29,140 nucleotides of DNA from Thiofaba sp049322715 (GTDB lineage: Bacteria; Pseudomonadota; Gammaproteobacteria; Halothiobacillales; Halothiobacillaceae): contig JBMOQP010000006.1 in assembly GCA_049322715.1 (NCBI GenBank), forward strand, positions 1 through 29,140, written 5' to 3'. The notes beneath the pieces were generated by a model. The model was not told the origin of the DNA. It saw only the letters and a list, made by a program, of their open reading frames with translations, and ran no database searches. This document shows positions 16,452 through 25,402 of the stretch, in pieces (the stretch's first letter is position 1; every line of letters begins with the position of its first letter). The translations under genes and the position numbers were made by a program.

Positions 16452-17129
16452 TCACTGCGGCATGGCCAAAGTCGCGGGCTGGCTGCCCGCCTGGGCCTTG
16501 CCGGCCTCACGGTAACTCGCGCGCGCCTCGCTGGCGAACAGGCCGTCGAGCAGGCGCAGCGCCTCGCGCTCCATGTCGATCACCAGCCGATCGACCTGGG
16601 CACGGAAGGCGCGGTGGGCGATCACGCTCGGCACGGCCACGATCAGGCCGGCCGCCGTGGTCAGCAGCGCGGTGGAGATGCCGCCCGCGAGATCGGCCGG
16701 TTGACCGAGCCCCTGGGTGGTGATGACGTCGAAGGTCATGATCATGCCGACCACGGTGCCGAGCAGGCCGAGCAACGGGCTGATCACCGCGATGGTGCCG
16801 AGGGTGCTCAGGCAGCATTCGAGTTCGTGTGCGACATGGCGCCCGGCGTCCTCAATGCGCGCCTTCATCTCCTCGCGGCTGATCGCGTAGGGGGCGAGGC
16901 CGGCAGCCAGCACTCGCCCGAGCGACGAGCGCATGCCGATCGCGCGCAGCCGGTCGGCGGTGAGCTCACGGCGCTGGACCAGCTGCTCGATCTCCTCCAC
17001 CACGCCGGCCGGCAGGACCCTGGCACGCCGCAGGCTCCAGGCCCGCTCGATGATGAGACCGAGCGCGACCACGGAGGCGAGCATGATCGGTGCCATCCAC
17101 CAGCCGCCGGCGATGAGAAGGTCCAGCAT
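16452..17129 (-). CDS. exbB: ExbB/TolQ/MotA-family proton-channel protein
   Basis: A 225-residue inner-membrane protein with a first helix at about 8-28 (WWMAPIMLASVVALGLIIE) and two further helices in the second half. The conserved family block GTIAVISPLLGLLGTVVGMI and the GGISTALLTTAAGLIVAVPS helix are both present. It forms the proton channel with ExbD. The region encoding kdsB to exbB follows the common gammaproteobacterial order. No own terminator is visible between exbB and exbD, only the A2 repeat. Six bases separate its start from the aroG stop, so the DAHP synthase gene may be the first gene of the same transcript. Confidence 0.92.
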   Translation of the reverse strand: MLDLLIAGGWWMAPIMLASVVALGLIIERAWSLRRARVLPAGVVEEIEQLVQRRELTADRLRAIGMRSSLGRVLAAGLAPYAISREEMKARIEDAGRHVAHELECCLSTLGTIAVISPLLGLLGTVVGMIMTFDVITTQGLGQPADLAGGISTALLTTAAGLIVAVPSVIAHRAFRAQVDRLVIDMEREALRLLDGLFASEARASYREAGKAQAGSQPATLAMPQ

Positions 17130-17135
17130 CCGCGC

Positions 17136-18191
17136 TTACCCCTTGTTCCTGCGTGCACGCACCGCACCGGCGAGATCATGGATGACCCTCACGCTGTCCT
17201 CCCAGCCGATGCAGGCGTCGGTGATGCTCTGGCCGTAGGTCAGGGTGCATGGATCCTGCACGTCCTGGCGGCCGCCGACGATGTGACTCTCGATCATCGC
17301 GCCGATGATGTGGCGGTTGCCCGCCGCGACCTGGCCGGCCACATCGCGCGCCACGTCGATCTGGCGGAGGTATTCCTTGCGGCTGTTGGCGTGCGAAAAG
17401 TCGATCATGAGGCGCTGCGGGAGATGGGCCTTCTCCAGCGCGGCACCGGCGGCGGCGACGCTCTCGGCATCGTAGTTCGGCTCCCGGCCACCGCGCAGGA
17501 TGATGTGGCAGTCCTCGTTGCCGCGAGTCGAGAAGATCGCCGAATGACCTTCCTTGGTGACCGACAGGAAGTGGTGCGGGCGCTCCGCCGCGCGGATCGC
17601 GTCGATCGCCACCTGCAGGCCACCGTCGGTACCATTCTTGAAGCCGACCGGGCAGGACAGGCCGGAGGCCAGCTCGCGGTGCACCTGGCTCTCGGTGGTG
17701 CGCGCGCCAATGGCGCCCCAGCTGACCAGGTCGGAGACGTATTGCGGACTGATCAGGTCGAGATACTCGGTGGCGGTCGGCACGCCCATGTCGGCGAGGT
17801 CGGCCAGCAGGTGGCGAGCGAGGTGCAGGCCCTCGTTGATGCGGTAGCTGCCGTCCAGGTTCGGGTCGTTGATCAGCCCCTTCCAGCCCACGGTGGTGCG
17901 CGGCTTCTCGAAGTAGACGCGCATGACCAGCAGGATGTCGTCCTTCACCTCGGCAGCCAGGCCTTTCAGGCGGCGGGCGTAGTCGCGCGCGGCCTGCACA
18001 TCGTGGATCGAGCAGGGTCCCATGATGACCAGCAGGCGGTCGTCCTCACCGGTCAGGATCTCGTGGATGGCCTGGCGCGCAGAAAACACCGTCTCCGCCC
18101 CGTGCTCGGTCAGCGGATGCTTGCGGCGCACTTCCACGGGCGGCATGACTTCCTGGATGCCCACGATGCGCAGATCGTCGGTGAGATACAT
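17136..18191 (-). CDS. aroG: 3-deoxy-7-phosphoheptulonate synthase, class I (DAHP synthase)
   Basis: Condenses PEP and erythrose 4-phosphate to DAHP, the first step of aromatic amino acid synthesis. The 351-residue protein matches class I AroFGH enzymes: LLVIMGPCSIHD, RVYFEKPRTTVGWKGLINDP, ARTTESQVHRELASG, PVGFKNGTDG, LIDFSHANS (written MIDFSHANS) and GGRQ with a late TYGQSITDACIGWEDS. Which isozyme type (Phe, Tyr or Trp inhibited) cannot be told by eye, so the symbol denotes the family. The ATG at 18191 is preferred over a TTG seven codons upstream. No leader peptide or attenuator is visible. Confidence 0.9.
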   Translation of the reverse strand: MYLTDDLRIVGIQEVMPPVEVRRKHPLTEHGAETVFSARQAIHEILTGEDDRLLVIMGPCSIHDVQAARDYARRLKGLAAEVKDDILLVMRVYFEKPRTTVGWKGLINDPNLDGSYRINEGLHLARHLLADLADMGVPTATEYLDLISPQYVSDLVSWGAIGARTTESQVHRELASGLSCPVGFKNGTDGGLQVAIDAIRAAERPHHFLSVTKEGHSAIFSTRGNEDCHIILRGGREPNYDAESVAAAGAALEKAHLPQRLMIDFSHANSRKEYLRQIDVARDVAGQVAAGNRHIIGAMIESHIVGGRQDVQDPCTLTYGQSITDACIGWEDSVRVIHDLAGAVRARRNKG

Positions 18192-18230
18192 GGTCACGGC
18201 TAACAGGCTCAAATACGTTGCAAAGCCCGG

Positions 18231-18236
18231 ATATTA
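18231..18236 (-). promoter_or_regulatory. Possible -10 element for the DAHP synthase gene
   Basis: TAATAT on the minus strand, about 40 bases before the aroG start, in the divergent gap with the iron transporter. The -35 position 17 bases upstream has no good match, so this is tentative. Confidence 0.35.
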
Positions 18237-18328
18237 CCAGACCCGCACCACGCCTCACACCGCCGGTAAGCGTCTGGAATCGGCGACGGTCAGGGCCGGA
18301 GGGATTACCACATGCACGCAAACGTAAT

Positions 18329-18343
18329 TGAGAATGGTTATTA
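18329..18343 (+). promoter_or_regulatory. Fur-type iron box upstream of the Fe(III) ABC transporter
   Basis: TGAGAATGGTTATTA matches the 7-1-7 Fur consensus (TGATAAT-N-ATTATCA) at 12 of 14 positions. It lies 62 bases before the binding-protein start in an AT-rich patch, the only one in this gap. It implies repression of the transporter by iron-loaded Fur. Confidence 0.7.
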
Positions 18344-18404
18344 CTTGATTTTTTCATGCCGCCAAGCAAAATGGCCTCGAGTCAGATCACCCGGAGCTGC
18401 CACC

Positions 18405-19421
18405 ATGACGTCCATGCGCGTTCTCGCCACCCTCTGTGCCACCCTGCTGGGCGCCCCCTCCGTCCAGGCCGCCGAGGTCAATGTCTATTCCGGCCGTGGC
18501 GAGGCCTTCCTCAAGCCGCTGTTCGAGGTCTTCACCAAGGAGACCGGGATCAAGGTCAACCTTGTCAGCGGCAAGGACGATGCCCTGATCGAGCGGCTCA
18601 AGGCCGAGGGCGCGCAATCCCCCGCCGACCTGCTGATGACCGCCGACGCCGGCCGCCTGCACCGCGCCAAGGCCGCGGGCGTGCTGCAGGCCATCGCCTC
18701 CCCCGTCCTCAGCGCGGCCATCCCCGCCCCCTATCGCGACAGCGACAACCAGTGGTTCGGCCTGACCATGCGCGCCCGCGTCATCGTCTACTCACCAGAG
18801 CGCGTGAAGCCCGAGGAGCTGTCCACCTACGAGGCCCTGGCTGACGCGCGCTGGAAGGGGCGGCTGTGCATGCGCTCCTCGGACAGCATCTACAACCAGT
18901 CACTCACCGCGGCCCTCATCGCCCACAACGGCGAAAAGGCGACCTTGGCGTGGGCCGAGGGCATGGTCGACAACTTCGCCCGCGCCCCCAAGGGCGGCGA
19001 TCGAGACCAGATCAAGGCGATCGCCGCGGGCGAGTGCGACGTCTCGCTGGTGAACACCTACTACCTCGCCGGCATGCAGACTGCCGAGGAGACCGCCGAG
19101 CGCGATGCCGCGGCAAGCGTGCGCGTCTTCTGGCCCAACCAGCAGGAGCGCGGCGCGCACGTGAACATCAGCGGCGGCGCGGTGACCGCCTCCGCCAGGC
19201 ATGTCGACGAGGCGCGCAAGCTGCTCGAATTCCTCGTCTCCGACGAAGCCCAGCGCTGGTACGCCGAGATCAACCACGAATATCCGGTCAAGCCCGGGGT
19301 CGCGGTCAGCCCGACCCTGCGCGCCATGGGCGAGTTCAAGGCCGACGCCCTGCCGCTCTCCCGTCTCGGCGAACTGAACGCCCAGGCCGTCCGCCTACTC
19401 GACCGCGCAGGATGGCGTTGA
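18405..19421 (+). CDS. fbpA: Periplasmic Fe(III)-binding protein of an iron ABC transporter
   Basis: A 338-residue secreted solute-binding protein. A signal peptide (about 1-22, ending APSVQA) precedes the mature start EVNVYSGRGE. The neighbouring tyrosines in NTYYLAG (219-220) are the iron ligands typical of FbpA/FutA proteins. SGKDDALIERLKAEG and FWPNQQERGAHVNISG are other family blocks. The ATG at 18405 has GGAG 9 bases upstream. It overlaps the permease gene by 10 bases and follows a Fur-type site. Alternative substrates of the family (thiamine, polyamine) are less likely given the tyrosine pair. Confidence 0.92.
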   Translation: MTSMRVLATLCATLLGAPSVQAAEVNVYSGRGEAFLKPLFEVFTKETGIKVNLVSGKDDALIERLKAEGAQSPADLLMTADAGRLHRAKAAGVLQAIASPVLSAAIPAPYRDSDNQWFGLTMRARVIVYSPERVKPEELSTYEALADARWKGRLCMRSSDSIYNQSLTAALIAHNGEKATLAWAEGMVDNFARAPKGGDRDQIKAIAAGECDVSLVNTYYLAGMQTAEETAERDAAASVRVFWPNQQERGAHVNISGGAVTASARHVDEARKLLEFLVSDEAQRWYAEINHEYPVKPGVAVSPTLRAMGEFKADALPLSRLGELNAQAVRLLDRAGWR

Positions 19422-21100
19422 CCCCCGCTCTCACCGCACGAGACCTGCCCCTGCGCCTGCCCCGCGCGGGGTTGGTGCTGGCCGCGCTGATCCCGGCACT
19501 GCCCATCCTGGTAGTCTTCGCCGCCCTGCCCGGCTCGCCGCCGGAGCTGTGGCGCGAACTGTGGCAGACGGTGCTCCCCGAATACCTGCGCAACAGCCTC
19601 ATCCTCGTCATCGGCGTGGGCGCGGGCACGCTCGGTCTCGGACTGTTCAGCGCCTTTCTCGTCACCCGCCTCGAATTCCCCGGCCGACGCCTTCTCGCCG
19701 GCATGTTCCTGCTCCCCCTGGCGCTGCCCGCCTACATCCTCGCCTACACCTACACCGGACTGCTCGCCCCCGAGGGCGCCATGCAGGGCTGGCTGCGCGA
19801 ACTGACGGGGGCGAGCGGCGCGCTGTGGCCGGACATCCGCTCACTGCCCGGCGCCATCCTGATCTTCAGCCTCGGCTTCTACCCCTACGTCTACCTGCTC
19901 GCGCGCGAGGCCCTGCTCGCCCCCCTGCAGGGCTACGAGGATGCGGCCCGCACGCTCGGCAGCCAGCGGTCGCGGCTGTTCTGGAAGGTGCGCCTGCCGC
20001 TCATCCGTCCCGCCCTGTTCGCCGGGGTGATGCTCGCGCTGATGGAGACCATGGCCGACTACGGCGCCGTCTACCATTTCGGCGTGCCCACCTTTACCAC
20101 CGGCATCCTCCGCACCTGGCACGGCCTCGGCGACGCGCAGGGGGCGATGGCGCTGGCCGCGGTGCTGGCCGCGCTGACCATGGCCCTGTTCGCGTTCGAA
20201 CTGCGCGCGCGAGGCCGGGCCCGCTTCAGCCACGGCAGCCACGCCCGCCCGGTCCGGCCTCGCCGGCTCAGCCGGCGCCAGGCCATGGCCACCTGGATCG
20301 CAGGCCTGCTGATCATCACCCTCGGCTTCGGCGCCCCCGTGCTGCAGCTTGGCCTGTGGGCCTTGCCGCGCATCGAGCAGGTCCTCGCGCCGGACTTCCA
20401 GCACCTGCTACTGCACTCACTGCTCCTGGCCCTGGGCGCGTCCGGGCTGATCACCGCCTTCGCCCTGGCTCTCGCCCTGTGGGTGCGGCGCCGGCCCAGC
20501 CCGGTCAACCACGCCGCCCACCGGCTCGCCGGCCTCGGCTACGCGGTGCCGGGCATGGTCATCGCCCTCGGCCTGATGATTCCGCTCGGCCAGTTCGACC
20601 GCTGGCTCAACGCGCAGGGCATCATTTCGGGACTGCTGTTCAGCGGTGGCCTGCTCGCCCTGCTGTGGGCCTACCTGAGCCGCTTCCTCGCCCTCGGCCA
20701 GCAGGGTGTCGAGAGCGGCTTCGCCATGCTCCGCCCGAGCTACGGCGAGAGCGCGCGCACGCTCGGCCTCGGTCCATGGCGCACCAGCCTCGCCGTGTAC
20801 CTGCCCCTGCTGCGCGGCAGTCTCGCCACGGTGCTGATCCTCGCGTTCGTCGAGACGCTGAAGGAGCTTCCGGCGACCCTCGTGTTGCGCCCCTTCAACT
20901 TCAACACCCTGGCTGTGCGTGCTCACGAGCTGGCCTCCGACGAGCGCCTGGCGGATGCCGCCCTGCCCGCCCTGTGCATCGTCCTGCTCAGCCTGCCGGC
21001 GGTCATCCTGCTCGCCCGCCTGAACGGCCACTCTGGCACGAGAGACGCTCATCCGTTTGCGGCAGGAGGCCGCGACGCCAACAAGGGCGTAAGCCCTTGA
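19412..21100 (+). CDS. fbpB: Fe(III) ABC transporter permease, two fused membrane domains
   Basis: A 562-residue inner-membrane permease with two tandem transport domains, about 50-260 and 310-540, each ending in the ATPase-docking loop (EDAARTLGSQRSRLFWKVRLP and ESARTLGLGPWRTSLAVYLP, both split here by position). The ATG at 19412 overlaps the fbpA stop. The expected end of the protein is near the helix AVILLARLN; the final ~25 residues are not membrane-like. The last ten (GRDANKGVSP) and the stop codon are encoded by the start of a family B repeat (21072 onward), so the gene end appears to have been rewritten by it. Confidence 0.9.
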   Translation: MALTPALTARDLPLRLPRAGLVLAALIPALPILVVFAALPGSPPELWRELWQTVLPEYLRNSLILVIGVGAGTLGLGLFSAFLVTRLEFPGRRLLAGMFLLPLALPAYILAYTYTGLLAPEGAMQGWLRELTGASGALWPDIRSLPGAILIFSLGFYPYVYLLAREALLAPLQGYEDAARTLGSQRSRLFWKVRLPLIRPALFAGVMLALMETMADYGAVYHFGVPTFTTGILRTWHGLGDAQGAMALAAVLAALTMALFAFELRARGRARFSHGSHARPVRPRRLSRRQAMATWIAGLLIITLGFGAPVLQLGLWALPRIEQVLAPDFQHLLLHSLLLALGASGLITAFALALALWVRRRPSPVNHAAHRLAGLGYAVPGMVIALGLMIPLGQFDRWLNAQGIISGLLFSGGLLALLWAYLSRFLALGQQGVESGFAMLRPSYGESARTLGLGPWRTSLAVYLPLLRGSLATVLILAFVETLKELPATLVLRPFNFNTLAVRAHELASDERLADAALPALCIVLLSLPAVILLARLNGHSGTRDAHPFAAGGRDANKGVSP

Positions 21101-21376
21101 TTCGCGGAGACCGTCGCGGCTGGACACATCCCTGTGTCCAGCCCTTCGGGGAACGCAAGGCGTTCCATCGTTGCTCCCGGCAACGATGGTGACATGCGCC
21201 GCGACGCTCTCGAAGGCCGATCTCGAGGGCCGTACCCCGCAGGGGCTTCGGCCATGGATGGCCGAAGGGCCCGAGAGGAGGGACCAGCCCCGCAGGGGCT
21301 TCCGGCATGGATGCCGGAAGGGACTGAGAGGAGGGACCAAGCGATCTGAAACAATCCAGGGATGGACTTTTTTCAG
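21072..21376 (+). repeat. Family B hairpin repeat with two nested family A units, between fbpB and fbpC
   Basis: In order: a hairpin CAAGGGC-GTAA-GCCCTTG (21082-21099), a segment shared with 28925-28960, an 11-bp hairpin (21118-21128 with 21133-21143), a 10-bp hairpin (21165-21174 with 21180-21189), two family A units in minus orientation (about 21206-21286 and 21287-21341), and a terminal hairpin (21353 region; CTGAAACAATCC with GGACTTTTTTCAG) matching 28992-29022. The A hairpins have arms CTTCGGCCA (21246-21254) and CTTCCGGCA (21299-21307) with their complements. It overlaps the fbpB 3' end. Confidence 0.85.
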
Positions 21377-21418
21377 CATCTCATTAAGTTTGAGCGCCTT
21401 CTCGATCAGGCCCATCCC

Positions 21419-22459
21419 ATGCAATCAGCTCTTGAAATCCAGGATCTGGGCATACGCCTGGACGCGGACTGGGTACTCCGCCACCTCGACCTGCGCATCG
21501 AAGACCAGCAACTGGCCTGCCTGCTCGGCCCCTCGGGCTGCGGCAAGACCACCCTTCTGCGCGCCGTCGCCGGCCTGCAACCGCACGCGGAAGGGAAAAT
21601 CCGGCTGTTCGGCGACGAGGTGGGTGGACTGCCGCCGGAGCGACGCGGAATCGGCCTTGTCTTCCAGGACGACGCCTTGTTCCCGCACCTGACCGCAGCG
21701 GAGAACATCGCCTTCGGCCTGCATGCGGTGTGCGCCGCCGACCGGCGCGAACGCGTGCAGTCGCTCGCGCGGCGGATGCACCTCGCGGGTCTGCTGGAGC
21801 GCTACCCGCACGAGCTCTCGGGTGGCCAGCGCCAGCGCGTGGCCCTGGCGCGTGCGCTGGCCGTGCGCCCGCGCCTGCTGCTTCTCGACGAGCCGTTCGC
21901 TGCGCTGGACCGCGAATTGCGCGAGCAGCTTGCCGGCGACCTGCGCGAGCTGCTGCGCGAGGAAGGCATGACCGCCCTGCTGGTCACGCACGACCAGTAC
22001 GAGGCCTTCGCCATGGCGGACCAGATCGGCGTCATGCACCAGGGCGGGATCCTGCAATGGGGCGACGCCCACACCCTCTATCACCAGCCCGCCCATCCCT
22101 TCGTCGCCCGCTTCATCGGCCACGGCAGCTTCCTGCCCCTGCAGCGCGATGCCTCGGGAGGCTGGAGCTGCGCCCTCGGCCCCTTGCAGGGGTACGCGCT
22201 CCCCCCGGGCGATCATCTCACCCTGTTCGTGCGCCCGGAGATGATCGTTCCGGACCCGAACGGCAGGGTGGTCGGCGACATCGTTCGCCGGGTATTCCGC
22301 GGCGACCGCCAACTCTACACGGTGCAACTGCCGGACGGCCACCGGGTCCTCGCCGCGAGCACCGAATGGTTCCCCGACGCGCTCGCCATCCGCCTGCGCC
22401 CCGAGATCAAACAGGCCGTGGTGTTCAGCCACGCGGCGCCGGAACGCCCTCGCCCCTGA
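21419..22459 (+). CDS. fbpC: Fe(III) ABC transporter ATP-binding protein
   Basis: A 346-residue importer ATPase. Walker A GPSGCGKT is at about 37-44, followed by the Q-loop VFQDDALFPHLT, signature ELSGGQRQRVALARAL, Walker B LLLLDEPFAALD and switch LLVTHDQYEAFAMAD. The C-terminal ~100 residues form a TOBE-like regulatory domain (VRPEMIVPD). The ATG at 21419 is preferred over one 57 bases upstream, because that extension would begin inside the repeat hairpin; CAGG lies 9 bases before it. A 318-base gap separates it from fbpB, filled by repeats, while fbpA and fbpB overlap. Confidence 0.92.
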   Translation: MQSALEIQDLGIRLDADWVLRHLDLRIEDQQLACLLGPSGCGKTTLLRAVAGLQPHAEGKIRLFGDEVGGLPPERRGIGLVFQDDALFPHLTAAENIAFGLHAVCAADRRERVQSLARRMHLAGLLERYPHELSGGQRQRVALARALAVRPRLLLLDEPFAALDRELREQLAGDLRELLREEGMTALLVTHDQYEAFAMADQIGVMHQGGILQWGDAHTLYHQPAHPFVARFIGHGSFLPLQRDASGGWSCALGPLQGYALPPGDHLTLFVRPEMIVPDPNGRVVGDIVRRVFRGDRQLYTVQLPDGHRVLAASTEWFPDALAIRLRPEIKQAVVFSHAAPERPRP

Positions 22460-22597
22460 CCGGAATCGCTCCGCGGCGACGCGCGTCCATGGCGTGCCGT
22501 GGGGATGCCCATGGGGCCGTAGGCTTTCTAGTCCGGCCGGGAAGGCCATGGTAAGGTTTCTGGTTCCGCCACCCGGCATGCCGATCGCATTTTCACG

Positions 22598-25402
22598 ATG
22601 AATCTCGCCCTCGTCGTCCTGCTGCCCTTCCTCGGGGCCGCACTGGCCGCCTGGACCGCCCGCTTCAGCCGTCTGGCCTCCGCCTGGACCGCGGGCGCGG
22701 TGACGGTGGCGGCCCTGCTGGCCCTGCTGCCCGCGGCCGGCGCCACCTTCGGCGGCGAGACGATTGTCCAGTCGTGGAACTGGATCCCGGCCGTGGGCCT
22801 GTCCTTCGCCTTCCGCCTGGACGGCCTCGCCCTGCTGTTCGCCCTGCTGATCCTCGGCATCGGCCTCCTGATCGTGATCTACGCGCGCTACTACCTCTCG
22901 GCGCGCGACTCGATGGGGCGCTTCTTCGCCTACATGCTGCTGTTCATGGGCTCCATGCTGGGCGTGGTGCTGTCTGAAAACCTGATCCAGATGGTGGTGT
23001 TCTGGGAGCTGACCTCGCTCAGCTCCTTCCTGCTGATCAGCTACTGGCAGCACCGCAAGGACGCCCGCGAGGGCGCGCGCATGGCCCTCGCGGTCACCGG
23101 GGGCGGCGGTCTCGCCCTGCTCGCCGGCGTACTGATGCTCGGCCACGTCGTCGGCAGCTACAACCTGAGCGAGGTGCTCGCGGCGGGCGACGTCATCCGC
23201 GCCCATCCGCTCTACCTGCCCATCCTGGTGCTGGTCCTGCTCGGGGTGTTCACCAAGTCCGCCCAGTTCCCGTTCCACTTCTGGCTGCCGCACGCGATGG
23301 CCGCGCCCACCCCGGTATCGGCCTACCTGCACTCCGCCACCATGGTGAAGGCGGGGGTATTCCTGCTCGCACGCCTGTTCCCGGCCCTGTCCGGCACGCT
23401 GGAGTGGAACCTGATCGTCGGCGGCGCGGGCCTCGCCACCCTGCTGCTCGGCGCATACACCGCGTTGTTCAAGCACGACCTGAAAGGACTGCTGGCCTAC
23501 TCGACCATCTCCCACCTCGGCCTGATCACCCTGCTGTTCAGCTTCGGCACCCCGCTCGCGGCGGTGGCCGGGGTGTTCCACATCATCAACCACGCGACCT
23601 TCAAGGCCTCGCTGTTCATGGTCGCCGGCATCATCGACCACGAGACCGGCACCCGCGACATGCGCCGCCTCAACGGCCTGCTGGGCTACATGCCCCACAC
23701 TGCCTGGCTTGCGATGATTGCGGCTTCAGCGATGGCCGGCGTGCCCCTGCTCAACGGCTTTTTGAGTAAGGAGATGTTCTTCGCCGAGGCGGTGGTGGTC
23801 GGCGAGCGCCTGCCCCTGGCCTGGCTGATCCCCGCGCTGGTCACCCTCGGCGGCATGCTGTCGGTGGCCTACTCGCTGCGCTTCATCCACGACGTGTTCT
23901 TCAACGGCGCCCCCATCGATCTGCCGAAGACCCCGCACGAGCCGCCACGCTTCATGAAGGCGCCGGTCGACATCCTGGTGGTGCTCTGCCTCGCGGTCGG
24001 CATCCTGCCCGGCCTGACCGTCGCCCCGCTGCTCGCGGTGGCGGTGGACGGCACCCTGCAGGGCAACGTGCCCGAGTACAGCCTGGCCATCTGGCACGGC
24101 TTCAACCAGCCGCTGATGATGTCGCTCGCCGCCCTCGCCCTGGGCGTGCTGGTCTATGTATTGCGGCAGCCGCTGTTCGACTGGCACGAGCGCACCGTCG
24201 GTCGCATCGACGCGCGTGTGCCGTACAACGCCGTGATGGGCGGCCTGCGCGGGCTCGCTCATGCCGTCACCCACGCCTTCGACCGCGGCAGCCTGCAGGG
24301 CGCCGTCGCCTGGCTGGTGTTCGCGTCGCTCGCCGTGGCCGTGGCGAGCTTTGCCGGGCAGGCCGCGCCGCTCCTGGGTGGGGTCGGCATGATGCCCGTC
24401 GATGCGGTCACCGTGACCGCCGCCATCGCGCTCGTGCTCGCCACCCTCGCCACCGTGGTCTGGCACCGCCGTCGCCTGGTCGCGCTGATCACCATGGGCG
24501 TGGTCGGCCTGATCGTGGCGCTCGCCTTCGTGAAGTTCTCCGCGCCCGACCTTGCCCTGACCCAGCTGTCCGTCGAGGTCGTCACGATCGTCCTCCTGCT
24601 GCTGGCCCTGTTCTTCCTGCCGCAGCAGACGCCGGTCGAGTCCAGCCGCCTGCGCATCGGGCGTGACGCGCTACTCGCGCTGGTCGCGGGCCTGGGTGCC
24701 ACCCTGCTCACCCTGGCCGTCCTCACCCGCCCGCTCGACACCATCGCCGGCTTCTTCCTCGAGCAAGCCCTGCCCGGCGGGGGCGGCACCAACGTGGTCA
24801 ACGTGATCCTGGTCGACTTCCGTGGCTTCGACACCCTCGGCGAGATCACCGTGCTGGCGCTCGCGGGGCTCGGCATCGTCGCCCTGCTGCACGGGCTGAA
24901 GCTGCCCATGCCGGCCGCCGATGCCGAAGGCCGCCGCTGGACCGCGGATGCCCACCCACCGATCATGGCCACCCTCACCCGCCTGCTGCTGCCGCTGACC
25001 CTCCTGGTCGCCGTGTTCATCCTGCTGCGCGGCCACAACCTGCCGGGTGGCGGCTTCATCGCCGGCCTCATCACCGCCGTGGCGCTGATCGTCCAGTACC
25101 TCGCCAACGGCATCGACTGGACCGCGAGCCGCCTGCGCACGGACATGCACCGCGTGGTCGGCGCGGGCCTCGCCATCGCCACGGGCACCGGCCTCGTCGC
25201 CATGGGACTCGGCTACCCCTTCCTGACCTCCACCTTCACCCACCTGCACTGGCCGGTGGTTGGCGAATTCGAGGTTGCGAGCGCAATGGCCTTCGACTTC
25301 GGCGTGTTCCTCGTGGTGGTCGGCGCGACCGTGCTGATCCTGGTCCAGCTCGGCCGCCTCAGCCAGGCCGGAGAGACCGTGCCCATGCAGGAGAAACACT
25401 GA
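22598..25402 (+). CDS. phaAB: Mrp/Pha Na+(K+)/H+ antiporter subunit A-B fusion
   Basis: A 934-residue membrane protein of the multi-subunit Mrp antiporter. The first ~650 residues are the NuoL-like subunit A, with NLIQMVVFWELTSLSSFLLI (conserved Glu), FTKSAQFPFHFWLPHAMAAPTPVSAYLHSA (conserved Lys, in two blocks) and HIINHATFKASLFM. Then comes the MbhD/MbhE-like part (SAPDLALTQLSVEVV) and, from about 780, the subunit B domain (LLVAVFILLRGHNLPGGGF and VVGEFEVASAMAFDFGVFL). Separate MrpA and MrpB are the rule in Bacillus; the fused form with six genes is the Pha-type arrangement. It catalyses cation/proton exchange for pH and salt tolerance. The stop overlaps the next start (TGATG). No promoter was identified in the 138-base gap upstream. 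Confidence 0.93.
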   Translation: MNLALVVLLPFLGAALAAWTARFSRLASAWTAGAVTVAALLALLPAAGATFGGETIVQSWNWIPAVGLSFAFRLDGLALLFALLILGIGLLIVIYARYYLSARDSMGRFFAYMLLFMGSMLGVVLSENLIQMVVFWELTSLSSFLLISYWQHRKDAREGARMALAVTGGGGLALLAGVLMLGHVVGSYNLSEVLAAGDVIRAHPLYLPILVLVLLGVFTKSAQFPFHFWLPHAMAAPTPVSAYLHSATMVKAGVFLLARLFPALSGTLEWNLIVGGAGLATLLLGAYTALFKHDLKGLLAYSTISHLGLITLLFSFGTPLAAVAGVFHIINHATFKASLFMVAGIIDHETGTRDMRRLNGLLGYMPHTAWLAMIAASAMAGVPLLNGFLSKEMFFAEAVVVGERLPLAWLIPALVTLGGMLSVAYSLRFIHDVFFNGAPIDLPKTPHEPPRFMKAPVDILVVLCLAVGILPGLTVAPLLAVAVDGTLQGNVPEYSLAIWHGFNQPLMMSLAALALGVLVYVLRQPLFDWHERTVGRIDARVPYNAVMGGLRGLAHAVTHAFDRGSLQGAVAWLVFASLAVAVASFAGQAAPLLGGVGMMPVDAVTVTAAIALVLATLATVVWHRRRLVALITMGVVGLIVALAFVKFSAPDLALTQLSVEVVTIVLLLLALFFLPQQTPVESSRLRIGRDALLALVAGLGATLLTLAVLTRPLDTIAGFFLEQALPGGGGTNVVNVILVDFRGFDTLGEITVLALAGLGIVALLHGLKLPMPAADAEGRRWTADAHPPIMATLTRLLLPLTLLVAVFILLRGHNLPGGGFIAGLITAVALIVQYLANGIDWTASRLRTDMHRVVGAGLAIATGTGLVAMGLGYPFLTSTFTHLHWPVVGEFEVASAMAFDFGVFLVVVGATVLILVQLGRLSQAGETVPMQEKH

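Noticed and set aside
18192..18404. Trp/Phe attenuator or riboswitch before the DAHP synthase gene
   Set aside because: No leader peptide with aromatic codon runs and no alternative terminator stems were seen.
22460..22597. Promoter or further repeat copy before the antiporter operon
   Set aside because: Several CCATGG-type words occur, but no hairpin flanks match families A or B and no paired -35/-10 was found.
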